Positions 36,168 through 45,685 are shown, numbered from the stretch's first letter. The stretch: 64,000 nt of DNA from Pseudomonas lini (GCF_001042905.1 NZ_JYLB01000013.1:51105-115104); one strand, 5' to 3'. Numbers and translations: made by a program. The notes: generated by a model from the letters alone, not told the origin.

Positions 36168-37745
36168 ATGAGTTTGTTACTTGGCCCGATTCTGCAGTTT
36201 CGTGGCATCAACAGTAATGTCTATAACGTGTCTGCTCTAGTGGTTTTACCCTTGGGCGCGTCATCACCCAGCGTAAAAGTACCCGGCGGTGTCACTGCCA
36301 GCAAACCGTTGGCCACCGCCGATATCCCGTTGCTCAATCCTCAGTACCGCGTCTGGCGCATCGATTTAAAAGCGCCGCAAGACCAGGCTGTTGCGAGCAC
36401 TTACACGATCAAGATAGAGGGCGCGGAGGCCAACTTCGTCGTTCCGGCCGAAGGGCAGTCGCCGCGCATGGCCTATGTGTCGTGCAACGGTTTCTCGGAC
36501 CCCAAGGACATGGAGAAAGTGGACAGGAACAATGAGCGCTGGGAGCACATGTGGGGCTCTCATCAAAGCAAGCCCTATCACCTGTTGTTGATGGGGGGCG
36601 ATCAGGTTTACAGCGACGACATGCGCAGCAACGTGTCGTCGATGAAAACCTGGTTTGCCAAGCCCTTCGCCGACCGTCGAAAGGCGGCCTACAGCAAGGT
36701 GATCGAAGCCGATCTGGACAAGTTTTTCACCAGACTGTACCTGGAGCACTGGAAGCAGCCTGAGGTTGCGAAGCTGCTCAGCGCCGTTCCGACGGTGATG
36801 ATGTGGGATGACCACGACATCATCGATGGCTGGGGATCCTACGATGAGATACTGCATTCAAGCCCGGTGTTCCAGGGGCTGTTTGCCACGGCCAAACGCT
36901 ATTTCAGGATTTTCCAGCAGCAATTGATCCAGACACATCCGCACCTCAAACCGTCTGCCGATACTCATCCCTGTGCGATTCCCGACACCGCTGACGGCTT
37001 TCACCTCGGGTTCACCGGCCTGGGTGAATTGGCATTGCTGGTTCCCGACCTGCGCAGCGAACGAGCGCCGGATTTGACGACTCCGCCGGCTCGGCCAACC
37101 CGGATCATTTCGCCCGTCAGTTGGGATGCGATTTATGCCTGGCTGGGCAAGGTCAAGGCACATAAGCACTTGCTGCTGATGTCGAGTATTCCCGTGGGCT
37201 ACCTTGATTTGCAGGCGGCCGAAAAGGCACTGGACCTGATCTCGGGACAACAGGAACTCGAGGACGATTTGCGCGATCATTGGCGAAGCCTGCCCCACCG
37301 AGACGAACGCAAGCGGCTGATCATGCGGTTGCTGGATTTCGCCCATGCCGAGTCATGCAAGGTCACGCTGGTGTCCGGTGATGTTCATGTGGCGGGCGCC
37401 TGCGTGATCGAATCGACGTTGTCCCGGCATCGCAACGACGGTTCAGGATTGATTTACCAATTGATTTCGACCGGGGTCGTGCATCCTTCACCGCCGGTGC
37501 TGGCGGTGCAGTTTCTGGAGTCCATTGGCAAGCAACAGGAACAAATCGACTACGGCATCACCGGAACCATGTTGCCCATCGGTGCACGAGGGCGTTACCT
37601 GATCGCCGCAAGAAACTGGCTGGCGATAGAACCGGATGAAGACAGCACCGGCAAAAGTCGGCTCTGGGCCAACTGGCACGTAGAAGGCCTCAAACATTGT
37701 GTGACCCAGGTGATCGATCCGGTTAAGCCGCGGGCCGAACCGTAA
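36168..37745 (+). CDS. PhoD-like metallophosphatase family protein
   Basis: 525 aa. Metal-binding motifs of the PhoD-like family: GGDQVYSDD near residue 143, WDDHDIIDGWGS near 216 and SGDVHVAG near 406. No signal peptide or Tat motif is seen, unlike classical secreted PhoD phosphodiesterases, so a cytoplasmic role is likely. Substrate unknown. It is convergent with the LEA-like gene, with only three bases between stops. Confidence 0.85.
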   Translation: MSLLLGPILQFRGINSNVYNVSALVVLPLGASSPSVKVPGGVTASKPLATADIPLLNPQYRVWRIDLKAPQDQAVASTYTIKIEGAEANFVVPAEGQSPRMAYVSCNGFSDPKDMEKVDRNNERWEHMWGSHQSKPYHLLLMGGDQVYSDDMRSNVSSMKTWFAKPFADRRKAAYSKVIEADLDKFFTRLYLEHWKQPEVAKLLSAVPTVMMWDDHDIIDGWGSYDEILHSSPVFQGLFATAKRYFRIFQQQLIQTHPHLKPSADTHPCAIPDTADGFHLGFTGLGELALLVPDLRSERAPDLTTPPARPTRIISPVSWDAIYAWLGKVKAHKHLLLMSSIPVGYLDLQAAEKALDLISGQQELEDDLRDHWRSLPHRDERKRLIMRLLDFAHAESCKVTLVSGDVHVAGACVIESTLSRHRNDGSGLIYQLISTGVVHPSPPVLAVQFLESIGKQQEQIDYGITGTMLPIGARGRYLIAARNWLAIEPDEDSTGKSRLWANWHVEGLKHCVTQVIDPVKPRAEP

Positions 37746-37748
37746 GCG

Positions 37749-38234
37749 TTACCACGTGCCGGTGGTCGGCTCCGGCAGGCTGAGTTTGCCGCGATCAAGG
37801 AAACGCATCGTGCCGAACACGCCACCGGCCAGTTTGCCCCGAAGCACATAAGGCATATTGTCCAGTGTCTGCGTCTGTCCCAGCCCGAGGGTCTGACGCA
37901 GCACCGAGAAGGCCGAAACGCTCACCGGCACAACAATCACCGCTTCAGAAAAACGCGGGATCGAGCCCGATTGATCGCTGACACCGGAGGCGAGTGATTG
38001 ACCGTTCACCTCCAGATCCAGGGCCACGCCGTTGTAGTCGATTGCCGTTTCATTGGGGTTTTGCACGCGCAGTTTTACCGCGAAACGCACTTCCAGTTCC
38101 TGGCTTGGCAGCGGCTCGATACCGACCACGTTGATGTTCAGTGGGTCGTGTTGGGGGAACAGGGCGCAGGCGCTCAGGGAGAGCAACAGGAGGGACAGAG
38201 GCAGGTATAGAGAAAGTGCGAACAATCTGCGCAT
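37749..38234 (-). CDS. LEA type 2 (WHy domain) lipoprotein
   Basis: 161 aa from ATG 38234: signal peptide with lipobox LSAC, then a LEA14/WHy-like beta domain (LRVQNPNETAIDYNGVALDL). WHy-domain proteins are linked to desiccation and stress tolerance. A longer in-frame start at 38297 lies inside the permease end. A terminator sits just before it, so it has its own promoter or reads through. Confidence 0.85.
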   Translation of the reverse strand: MRRLFALSLYLPLSLLLLSLSACALFPQHDPLNINVVGIEPLPSQELEVRFAVKLRVQNPNETAIDYNGVALDLEVNGQSLASGVSDQSGSIPRFSEAVIVVPVSVSAFSVLRQTLGLGQTQTLDNMPYVLRGKLAGGVFGTMRFLDRGKLSLPEPTTGTW

Positions 38235-38250
38235 GGACAGGTTCTCGTAA

Positions 38251-38283
38251 AGAAAAAGGCCGAGCCGCTCGTGGCTCGGCTCT
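38251..38283 (-). terminator. Terminator of the nucleobase permease gene
   Basis: Stem GCCGAGCC/GGCTCGGC with loop GCTCGT, extended by AG/CT. On the minus strand TTTTT follows. It lies immediately after the permease stop at 38290. Confidence 0.82.
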
Positions 38284-38289
38284 TGAGCA

Positions 38290-39765
38290 TTACGCACGGT
38301 TCAACTGTGCGACAGCCGCAGGTGAAACGGGTTCACCCTTGGCCGCAACATCCGGGTTCTGCATCACCTGAAGCACGGAGGCTTCCGGGTCGAACTCGTC
38401 TTCTTCCAGCTCGATGAACTCTTCGGGCAAGAAGATATTCAGCACGATAGCGCACAACGCACCGACGGTGATCGGTGATTCGAAGATGTTGTGCAGCGCC
38501 TTCGGCAACTCGCGCAACACTTCAGGCACCGCCGCAACGCCCAGGCCCATGCCGAGGGACATCGCCACGATCAGCATGTTGCGTCGATGCAGGCCGGCCT
38601 CGGCGAGTATCTTGATCCCGGCCACTGCCACGGTGCCGAACATCACCAGTTCGGCGCCGCCGAGCACTGGTTTCGGCATCAATTGCAGCACCGCGCCAAT
38701 CATCGGGAACAACCCCAATACCACCAACAGGCCGGCGATGAAAAACGCCACATAACGGCTGGCCACGCCGGTGAGCTGAATCACGCCGTTGTTTTGGGCG
38801 AAGGTCACCATTGGCATGCTGTTGAACACCGCAGCCATCGCCGAATTGAGACCGTCGGCCAGCAATCCGGATTTGATCCGGCGGATATAAATGGGGCCTT
38901 TCACTGGCTGCCGGGAAATCATCGAATTGGCGGTCAGGTCACCGGCAGCCTCGAGGGGCGACACCAGGAAAATCACCGCCACCGGCACGAACGCCACCCA
39001 GTCGAATGAGAATCCGTACTTGAACGGTACGGGCACACTCATCAGTGGCACGGCGGGCAGGCTGGTGAAATCGACCTGGCCCATGAACCACGCGACCGCA
39101 TAACCGAGGGCCAGGCCGATGACGATCGCGCCCAGGCGCAGGAACGGCACATCCACCCGGTTCAACACTACGATGGTTCCCAGCACAAGTGCGGCCAGCA
39201 CCAAGTGGCTGGCCGCGCCGAGATCCGTCGCACCGAATCCGCCGGCAATGTCGGTCATGGCGACCTTGATCAGCGACAGGCCCATGAGGGTAATGATGGT
39301 GCCGGTCACCACCGGGGTGATCAGCATCCGCAGCTTGCCGATGAACTGACTCAGCACCACTTCGATGAACGCGGCGAAAAAGCACACGCCGAAAATCGTC
39401 GAGAGGATTTCATCGGTGCCACCGCCCCGCGCCTTGACCATGAAGCCGGCGCTGAGAATCACACTGATAAACGAGAAGCTGGTGCCTTGCAGGCACAACA
39501 GACCGGAGCCAACCGGGCCGAACCGCCGCGCCTGGACAAACGTGCCCAGCCCCGAAACGAACAACGCCATGCTGATCAGATAAGGCACTTCACTTTGCAG
39601 GCCCAGGGCGCTGCCCATGATCAGTGTCGGCGTGATAATGCCGACGAAACTCGCCAGCACGTGCTGCAGGGCGGCGAAGACCGTGGCGGTCAGGTGGGGG
39701 CGGTCATCGAGGCCGTAAATCAGGTCGTTGTTGCGTGGGGAGGCGGTTTTTTCAGATTCGGTCAT
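38290..39765 (-). CDS. NCS2 nucleobase:cation symporter (uracil/xanthine permease)
   Basis: 491 aa from ATG 39765 (MTESEKTASP); the in-frame start at 39921 would run through a palindromic repeat. Many transmembrane helices. NCS2 marks: FAALQHVLASFVGIITP near the N-terminus, and PLEAAGDLTANSMISRQPV, then TFAQNNGVIQLTGVASRYVA, where the QNN/EAAG types sit in substrate site helices. Most like xanthine/urate permeases; exact substrate uncertain. The divergent LysR gene ends close upstream, but faces the same way. Confidence 0.9.
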   Translation of the reverse strand: MTESEKTASPRNNDLIYGLDDRPHLTATVFAALQHVLASFVGIITPTLIMGSALGLQSEVPYLISMALFVSGLGTFVQARRFGPVGSGLLCLQGTSFSFISVILSAGFMVKARGGGTDEILSTIFGVCFFAAFIEVVLSQFIGKLRMLITPVVTGTIITLMGLSLIKVAMTDIAGGFGATDLGAASHLVLAALVLGTIVVLNRVDVPFLRLGAIVIGLALGYAVAWFMGQVDFTSLPAVPLMSVPVPFKYGFSFDWVAFVPVAVIFLVSPLEAAGDLTANSMISRQPVKGPIYIRRIKSGLLADGLNSAMAAVFNSMPMVTFAQNNGVIQLTGVASRYVAFFIAGLLVVLGLFPMIGAVLQLMPKPVLGGAELVMFGTVAVAGIKILAEAGLHRRNMLIVAMSLGMGLGVAAVPEVLRELPKALHNIFESPITVGALCAIVLNIFLPEEFIELEEDEFDPEASVLQVMQNPDVAAKGEPVSPAAVAQLNRA

Positions 39766-39847
39766 GGTCAGGTGCGTGCCAGAAGGCGGGCCGGTCAGAA
39801 AAGGGAGCGCAGGATGCCAGAACGGTCTGGCCACGGCAAAAGCAAGG

Positions 39848-39914
39848 TCAAAAGATCGCAGCCTCGTTTCACTCTGTAGGAGCTGTCGAGTGAAACGAGG
39901 CTGCGATCTTTTGA
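39848..39914. repeat. Palindrome of the CTGCGATCTTTTGATC family
   Basis: TCAAAAGATCGCAGCCTCG-TTTCACT and its inverse AGTGAAACGAGGCTGCG-ATCTTTTGA flank CTGTAGGAGCTGTCG. It lies between the LysR gene stop and the permease, and could act as a terminator. Near-identical arms occur at 52803-52908. Confidence 0.82.
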
Positions 39915-39917
39915 TCT

Positions 39918-40814
39918 TCAAATAAACGCCGCAAGCAGATCCTCTTCAAACGCTTTTTGCGCATCCCCCGGCACCTGAGCGCGATGGCGGGCCAGATGGA
40001 ACGCCACCTCAAAACTCATATCGCCCTGGCGCACGGCGCGCAGCAACCCTTTGTCTTCCCAGCTGCGGGCGAAGTGATCGGGCAGATAGCCAACGTGTTT
40101 GCCGGAAAGAATGAAGGCGAGGGTGCCTTCGACCTGCTCGGAACGGGCCGAACACATCTTCCCCTGAAACGGCTCGTCGCTGCGCAGGAAGCGGTAGGGG
40201 TGATCGACCCGGTCGCAGGCCTGAAGTGCTTGATCGTCAGGCGCCGCATCGGTAAACAGCGGATGCCCGGGGGCGCAGTACAAGTGCTGGGTTTCAGTGA
40301 ACAGTTCGCGGTAGTCAAAAGCGCTCTGCACCTGTGAAAAATAGCCGATCGCCAAGTCCAGTCGTTGTTGCAGCAACAGCCGTTCCATCTCGCCGGGCAT
40401 GGCGCTGATCAACTCGATACGCACCGATTCATCCCGCTCGCGAAAGCGCCGGATCGCCTCGGCAACCCGTTGCAGTACCGATTGATCAAGCGCTTCGGAC
40501 AAGCCCAGGCGCACTTCGCCGATCAAGCGTCCGGCCACGCCGTTGGATTGATGACGGAACGCTTCGATCGACTCGAACAAGGCGCGAATGGCAAGAAGCA
40601 ACTGCTCGCCTTTTGGGGTGATTTTGAACCCGCCCTTGCCGCGACTGCACAGGCGATAACCGAGCCGGGTTTCGAGCCTGGCCATTTGCTGGCTGATGCT
40701 CGACTGGCTCAGCCCCAATTCACCCTGAGCCGCGCTGAAGCCACCGCATTCCACCACGCTGACAAACAGGCGCAGCAGGTGCAGGTCGAGGTCGTGAAGT
40801 TGACCGAGCATCAA
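39918..40814 (-). CDS. LysR-family regulator, divergent from polyamine-binding protein gene
   Basis: 298 aa. Helix-turn-helix GELGLSQSSISQQMARLETRL region, then a LysR effector domain. It is divergent from the polyamine-type binding protein and agmatinase-like genes, with about 100 bases between starts, and so is the likely regulator of that pair. Ligand not predictable. Confidence 0.88.
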   Translation of the reverse strand: MMLGQLHDLDLHLLRLFVSVVECGGFSAAQGELGLSQSSISQQMARLETRLGYRLCSRGKGGFKITPKGEQLLLAIRALFESIEAFRHQSNGVAGRLIGEVRLGLSEALDQSVLQRVAEAIRRFRERDESVRIELISAMPGEMERLLLQQRLDLAIGYFSQVQSAFDYRELFTETQHLYCAPGHPLFTDAAPDDQALQACDRVDHPYRFLRSDEPFQGKMCSARSEQVEGTLAFILSGKHVGYLPDHFARSWEDKGLLRAVRQGDMSFEVAFHLARHRAQVPGDAQKAFEEDLLAAFI

Positions 40815-40912
40815 ACATTACTCCGCAATAAAGTCAGGATAACTAACTTGGTATTTTTCCAATGTAACTGACCACGCATCCTGCAACCACTTCCTCCGGT
40901 CAGGTGTTCGTC

Positions 40913-42004
40913 ATGGCTCCGCTCTTCAAGCTGTGTTTACCCGCGCTGTTCCTCGCCATGGCCGTGCCGGCCCAGGCTGAGGAAAAAGTCCTCAATCTTT
41001 ACAGTTGGGCCGATTACGTGGCGCCCGACACCTTGCAGCGCTTCGAAAAGGAAACCGGCATCCATGTGCGCTACGACACGTTCGATGCGCCGGAAGTCCT
41101 GGAAACCAAGCTGCTCACCGGCGGCAGCGGTTATGACGTGGTGGTGCCGTCGTCCAGTGTGCTGGCGCGTGGGCTGGCGGCGGGCGCGCTGAAGGAAATT
41201 CCTCACGATGGCCTCAAGGGCTACGCCAACCTTGACCCGGACATGCTGGAAAAACTGGCGGCGGTCGACCCCGGCAATCGCTATGGCGTGCCTTACACCT
41301 GGGGCACGCTCGGGTTGGGAATGAATGTCGAAGCAGTGCAGCAGCGCGTGCCCAACGTACCGCTCAACAGCCTGGACCTGCTGTTCAAACCCGAATACGC
41401 CAGCAAGCTGAAAGATTGCGGCATCGCGATTCTCGATTCGCCGCAAGAGGTGATCGGCCTGGCGCTGCACTATCTGGGTAAAGATCCCTACAGCACCGAC
41501 AAGACTGATCTGACAGCCGCCGACGCGCTGTTGCATCAGTTACAGCCGTCGGTGCTGTACGTCGCCACCGGCCGACAGATCAACGATCTGGCCAATGGCA
41601 GCGTCTGCCTGGCATTGACCTACAACGGTGACGCGAGCATGGCCGCCGATCAGGCGCGCAAGGCCAACAAGCCGTTCGAAGTGGCCTACCGCATTCCGCG
41701 GGAGGGCACGCTGGTGTGGCAGGACAACCTGGCGATTCCCAAGGACGCGCCACACCCCGAAGCCGCTCGGGCCTTCATCGAGTTCATGTTGCGCCCCGAA
41801 TCTGTCGCCGCGCTGACCAATACGCTGTTCTTCGCCACGGCTAATCAGGCGGCGACGCCGTTGGTGGATGAGGCAGTGCGCAACGATCCCGATATTTACC
41901 CGCAGAGCGAGGTGCGCGAGCGGTTGTACGCCGACCGCAGCATGAGCCTCAAGGACATGCGTCAGCGCACCCGTCTGTGGACCACTTTCCGTAGCCGCCA
42001 ATAA
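40913..42004 (+). CDS. Polyamine-type periplasmic binding protein (PotF/SpuD-like)
   Basis: 363 aa from ATG 40913 (GTG 40904 possible). Signal peptide MAPLFKLCLPALFLA..QA is followed by VLNLYSWADYVAPDTLQRFE, the standard start of mature PotF/SpuD. GYDVVVPSSSVLARG, GVPYTWGTLGLGMN and YRIPREGTLVWQDN also match. It should bind a polyamine or guanidino compound in the periplasm. No ABC permease or ATPase gene is nearby, so it may serve a transporter encoded elsewhere. Confidence 0.9.
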   Translation: MAPLFKLCLPALFLAMAVPAQAEEKVLNLYSWADYVAPDTLQRFEKETGIHVRYDTFDAPEVLETKLLTGGSGYDVVVPSSSVLARGLAAGALKEIPHDGLKGYANLDPDMLEKLAAVDPGNRYGVPYTWGTLGLGMNVEAVQQRVPNVPLNSLDLLFKPEYASKLKDCGIAILDSPQEVIGLALHYLGKDPYSTDKTDLTAADALLHQLQPSVLYVATGRQINDLANGSVCLALTYNGDASMAADQARKANKPFEVAYRIPREGTLVWQDNLAIPKDAPHPEAARAFIEFMLRPESVAALTNTLFFATANQAATPLVDEAVRNDPDIYPQSEVRERLYADRSMSLKDMRQRTRLWTTFRSRQ

Positions 42005-42025
42005 GCCAACAATAAGGAACACACC

Positions 42026-42985
42026 ATGGACGTCCCTGCACAGAACGATCAGGCCATGACCCGAGACAGTCTTTACGGGACTGCCGCCGAAAGCACCTAC
42101 GCCGGTATCACCAGTTTCATGCGCCGTCGCTACAGTCGCGACTTGCGCGGTGTCGACGTGGTGGTCAGCGGCGTGCCGTTTGACACTGCCACCAGCAACC
42201 GCCCCGGCGCGCGTTTCGGACCGCGCGGCATTCGGGCGGCATCCACCGGGATCGCCTGGGAACGCCATTGGCCGTGGACGTTCGACCCGTTCGATCATTT
42301 GGCGGTGATTGACTACGGTGATTGCGCCTTCGATTACGGCACGCCGCAGTCAGTGCCGGAAAGCATCGAGGCCCACGCTGAGCACATCCTGAGCGGCGGT
42401 TGCGCGATGCTGACGTTTGGTGGCGATCACTTCATCAGTTATCCGCTGCTCAAGGCTCATGCCCGTCAGCATGGCCCGTTGTCGTTGATTCACTTCGACG
42501 CCCACAGCGACACTTGGCCGGATGAGGAGGGCAAGCGCGTCGACCACGGCACGATGTTCTGGCACGCGGCCAAGGAAGGGTTGGTGGATCCGTCGCGCTC
42601 GGTACAGATCGGGTTGCGCACCACCAATGATGATCATCAGGGCTTTCAAGTGCTGGATGCGCGGCAGGTGCATCGGCAAGGGTGTGAAGCGATCGTCGAG
42701 GCGATTCGTGCTCGGGTTGGTGATCACCCGGTGTATCTGACCTTCGACATCGATTGCCTCGACCCGGCCTTTGCGCCGGGCACCGGAACGCCCGTGTGTG
42801 GTGGCTTGAGCACGGTGCAGGCGCTGGAGATTCTCGGCGGTTTGCGTGGGATCAATCTGGTGGGGATGGACGTGGTGGAAGTGGCGCCGGCCTACGACAG
42901 CGCGGACATCACCTCATTGGCAGCGGCGACATTGGCCATGGAGATGCTGTGTTTGTATGCGGCCAGGCATAAGGTCGATCGGTAA
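42026..42985 (+). CDS. Agmatinase / ureohydrolase family enzyme
   Basis: 319 aa. Binuclear manganese motifs: GGDHFISYPLL, HFDAHSDTWP and TFDIDCLDPAFAPGTGTP. These are typical of the SpeB/GbuA/arginase family, which releases urea from agmatine, guanidinobutyrate or guanidinopropionate. It starts 22 bases after the binding-protein gene, so the pair probably imports and cleaves the same guanidino compound. Which substrate cannot be told. Confidence 0.9.
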   Translation: MDVPAQNDQAMTRDSLYGTAAESTYAGITSFMRRRYSRDLRGVDVVVSGVPFDTATSNRPGARFGPRGIRAASTGIAWERHWPWTFDPFDHLAVIDYGDCAFDYGTPQSVPESIEAHAEHILSGGCAMLTFGGDHFISYPLLKAHARQHGPLSLIHFDAHSDTWPDEEGKRVDHGTMFWHAAKEGLVDPSRSVQIGLRTTNDDHQGFQVLDARQVHRQGCEAIVEAIRARVGDHPVYLTFDIDCLDPAFAPGTGTPVCGGLSTVQALEILGGLRGINLVGMDVVEVAPAYDSADITSLAAATLAMEMLCLYAARHKVDR

Positions 42986-42997
42986 CACACAAACCAA

Positions 42998-43087
42998 TGT
43001 GGGAGCGGGCTTGCTCGCGAAAGCGGAGTATCAGCCAACAGAAATGTTGAATGTTAAGCCGCTTTCGCGAGCAAGCCCGCTCCCACA
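42998..43087. repeat. REPIN
   Basis: TGTGGGAGCGGGCTTGCTCG-CGAAAGCGG and its inverse CCGCTTTCGCGAGCAAGCC-CGCTCCCACA, separated by a loop of about 35 bases. Confidence 0.92.
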
Positions 43088-43192
43088 TTTGATCTATGTC
43101 CGGCCATTGGAGCGAGGTGTTATCGCTCCTGCCAGTTTCTGACAACAGCCTCTGCTAAGCTCCGGCGACTTTTCAAAAAGAGCCTGCCGACC

Positions 43193-43909
43193 GTGTCGCG
43201 AACCAGCCGTCTACTGACTTTGTTACAAGTGCTGCGGGGCAAAAGTCGTCCGGTAACTGCCGCGACATTGGCCAGCGAGCTGGAGATTTCCGAGCGCACG
43301 CTGTACCGCGACATCGCGGAACTCACCGCGCTCGGCGCGCCGATCTTTGGCGAGGCGGGGATCGGCTATGTGTTGCGCAGTGGTCTGTTCCTGCCACCCT
43401 TGATGCTCAATGCCGATGAAACCGAAGCCATTGTGCTCGGGTTGCGCTACGTGGATCAGCGTGGCGATGAGGTCTTGGGCAAAGCCGCGGCCGGTGCCTT
43501 GGCAAAAATCGCCGCGGTGCTCGACCCCGCCGCCCAAGAGGCCTTGCGCAACCCGACAGTACTGCCCGGCCCACCGGGTTATGGCTATCCGCAAAATGCC
43601 GTGCCCTTGAATGTGTTTCGCCAAGCCATCCGCGATCAGGCCAAGCTGCACATCGACTACGCGGACGCCAACCAGGTGCCGAGCCAGCGGCTGATCTGGC
43701 CACTGGCCCTGGGTTTTCTCAACGAGGTGCGGATCATCGTCGCCTGGTGTGAATTGCGCAGTGCCTACCGCACGTTTCGCACCGACCGGATCTCGGCTGC
43801 CAGCGAGCAGGGTGAACGCTACCCGGGGCGGCGCAGCGACCTGTTGCGCACCTGGCGCAAGCAGATGCAACTCGACGAAGCAGGGCGTTTCACTCCTGAC
43901 AAGAACTGA
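43193..43909 (+). CDS. YafY-type HTH/WYL-domain transcriptional regulator
   Basis: 238 aa from GTG 43193. N-terminal HTH_11 domain (LASELEISERTLYRDIAEL) and C-terminal WYL domain (LHIDYADANQV..LIWPLALGF). WYL domains bind nucleic acids or nucleotide-like ligands. The 113-aa NTF2-like gene follows after 50 bases and may be cotranscribed. Confidence 0.88.
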   Translation: MSRTSRLLTLLQVLRGKSRPVTAATLASELEISERTLYRDIAELTALGAPIFGEAGIGYVLRSGLFLPPLMLNADETEAIVLGLRYVDQRGDEVLGKAAAGALAKIAAVLDPAAQEALRNPTVLPGPPGYGYPQNAVPLNVFRQAIRDQAKLHIDYADANQVPSQRLIWPLALGFLNEVRIIVAWCELRSAYRTFRTDRISAASEQGERYPGRRSDLLRTWRKQMQLDEAGRFTPDKN

Positions 43910-43961
43910 CACAGGCTTGTTTTAGCATGGCTCCAGAATCAACTCATAAGGAGCCGTAAAC

Positions 43962-44303
43962 ATGTCCAATCCAGCCTCTTCACTGGCCCCCGCCATCGCT
44001 GCCTACATTGCTGCCGCCAATGCTCGCGACACGTCGAGGGTTGCCAGTTTTTTTGCTGAGGATGCCAACGTGTTCGATGAGGGGCAGCATCAGGTCGGCA
44101 CGCAAGCCATCGCCCAATGGATGCAAGACACCGCACAACGTTATCAGCCAAGGGTCGAGGTGCTCGACGTTCAGCTGCGCACCGGCAAAGTGCTGGTGCA
44201 CAACCTGATCTCCGGCACCTTTCCCGGCAGCCCGCTGGAACTGCGCTACATGTTCCGCCTCAATGAGCAGGGCAAGATTGCCAGGCTGGATATCTCGCTG
44301 TAA
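43962..44303 (+). CDS. SnoaL/NTF2-like small protein
   Basis: 113 aa from ATG 43962 with AAGGAG upstream. The pattern AIAAYIAAANARDTSRVASF then FAEDANVFDEGQHQVGTQAI is the start of an NTF2-like cone fold, seen in ketosteroid isomerase-like and SnoaL-like proteins. Catalytic residues are not certain. It lies just after the WYL regulator and before a nested REPIN. Confidence 0.8.
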   Translation: MSNPASSLAPAIAAYIAAANARDTSRVASFFAEDANVFDEGQHQVGTQAIAQWMQDTAQRYQPRVEVLDVQLRTGKVLVHNLISGTFPGSPLELRYMFRLNEQGKIARLDISL

Positions 44304-44330
44304 CCCGGTGCTGTGTGGCGGTGCGAAACC

Positions 44331-44484
44331 TGTGGGAGCGGGCTTGTTGTGGCGAGGGGGCTTGCCCCCGTTCGGCTGCGAAGCAGTCGTAAAACCTGTA
44401 CATGCGGTTTAACTTTGAAAATGCCGGGGGCGCTTCGCACCCCAACGGGGGCAAGCCCCCTCGCCACAAAAGCCCGCTCCCACA
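44331..44484. repeat. Nested REPIN: inner palindrome inside an outer REP pair
   Basis: Outer arms TGTGGGAGCGGGCTT (44331-44345) and AAGCCCGCTCCCACA (44470-44484) enclose a second palindrome at 44348-44468, whose arms are TGTGGCGAGGGGGCTTGCCC and GGGCAAGCCCCCTCGCCACA. The loop carries GCGAAGCAGTCG and ACATGCGGTTTAACTTTGAA. The near-identical structure recurs at 46895-47060. Confidence 0.85.
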
Positions 44485-44548
44485 TGGATTGTATTTGACT
44501 ACTGGTATCAGGCTTCACCCGCAGTCCCAGAGACGTATACTGCCGCGT

Positions 44549-45667
44549 ATGAATGTCGACTCTCCCTTAAGCGCCTGGCAACACGCCATCGAACAGAAGG
44601 GCTTCGTCCAGGACGAAGCCCAGGAACATGCCGTGTGGGCGCTGCAAAAATGCCATGAAGCCTTGCATGAAGGCCGTACACCCATTACTGGCGTGTACCT
44701 CTGGGGCCCGGTCGGGCGGGGCAAGACCTGGTTGATGGATCAGTTCTACCAAAACCTGCGCGTCCCGGCCCGGCGTCAGCACTTTCATCACTTCATGGGC
44801 TGGGTGCATCAGCGCTCCTTTCAATTGACCGGCACCGCCGACCCGTTGAAAGCGCTGGCCCGCGAACTGAGCCAGGAAGTGCGCGTGCTGTGTTTCGATG
44901 AACTGTTCGTCAACGACATCGGTGACGCCATCATTCTCGGGCGTTTGTTTCAGGTGATGTTCGAGCAGGGCGTGGTGGTGGTCTGCACCTCCAATCAGCC
45001 GCCGGATCAGCTGTACGCGGATGGCTTCAACCGTGACCGGTTCGTGCCGGCCATTAGCGCGATCAAGCAACACATGCAGGTGATTGCGGTGGATGGCGGG
45101 GAAGATCATCGTCTGCACCCTGGTGCCGCTCTGCAGCGTTATTGGGTGAACGTACCGGGTCAATCCGGCGTCTTGAGCGAAGTGTTCAAGGCCTTGACCG
45201 TCGGCCAGTCGCTGTCCAGCGATCCGGTCAAGATCGGCTACCGTTCGGTCAATGTGATGCGGGCCAGTCAAACCGTGCTCTGGTGCCGTTACGCCGAGCT
45301 CTGCGAGCAGCCGTTTGCCGCCATGGACTTCATGGCCCTGTGCGATACCTTCAGCGCTATTCTGTTGAGTGACGTGCCAAACCTCAGCGCGCAAAAACGC
45401 GAAGGGCGCATCGCCCGCGGCACTGAAGACGGTGTCGAGCGGGTGGCGGCGGGGGACCGCGAGTTGCCGCAGTTGTCGGTGCATGACGACGGCGTGCGCC
45501 GGTTCATCGCCCTGGTGGACGAATGCTACGACCGCAAGGTGCCGCTGTACCTCGAAGCGCAGGTGCCGATGGAAGCGTTGTACACCGAGGGCTATCTTGC
45601 GTTTCCGTTCCGTCGCACCCTTAGTCGTCTGCAGGAAATGCAGCTACAACGTTTCGCCGAGGCTTGA
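44549..45667 (+). CDS. zapE: Cell division ATPase ZapE (AFG1-like)
   Basis: 372 aa from ATG 44549 (MNVDSPLSAW); the track from 44402 would translate the REPIN. P-loop GPVGRGKTWLMD at residues 53-64, Walker B LCFDELFVNDIGD, and sensor VVVCTSNQPPDQLY identify the AFG1/ZapE family. In E. coli ZapE acts on the Z ring at late division under stress. The ATPase is soluble and inner-membrane-linked. Confidence 0.92.
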   Translation: MNVDSPLSAWQHAIEQKGFVQDEAQEHAVWALQKCHEALHEGRTPITGVYLWGPVGRGKTWLMDQFYQNLRVPARRQHFHHFMGWVHQRSFQLTGTADPLKALARELSQEVRVLCFDELFVNDIGDAIILGRLFQVMFEQGVVVVCTSNQPPDQLYADGFNRDRFVPAISAIKQHMQVIAVDGGEDHRLHPGAALQRYWVNVPGQSGVLSEVFKALTVGQSLSSDPVKIGYRSVNVMRASQTVLWCRYAELCEQPFAAMDFMALCDTFSAILLSDVPNLSAQKREGRIARGTEDGVERVAAGDRELPQLSVHDDGVRRFIALVDECYDRKVPLYLEAQVPMEALYTEGYLAFPFRRTLSRLQEMQLQRFAEA

Positions 45668-45685
45668 TATCCGGGAGGAGCGAAC

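Noticed and set aside
44402..44548. N-terminal extension of ZapE
   Set aside because: It would translate the nested REPIN; the usual ZapE start MNVDSPLSAW follows.
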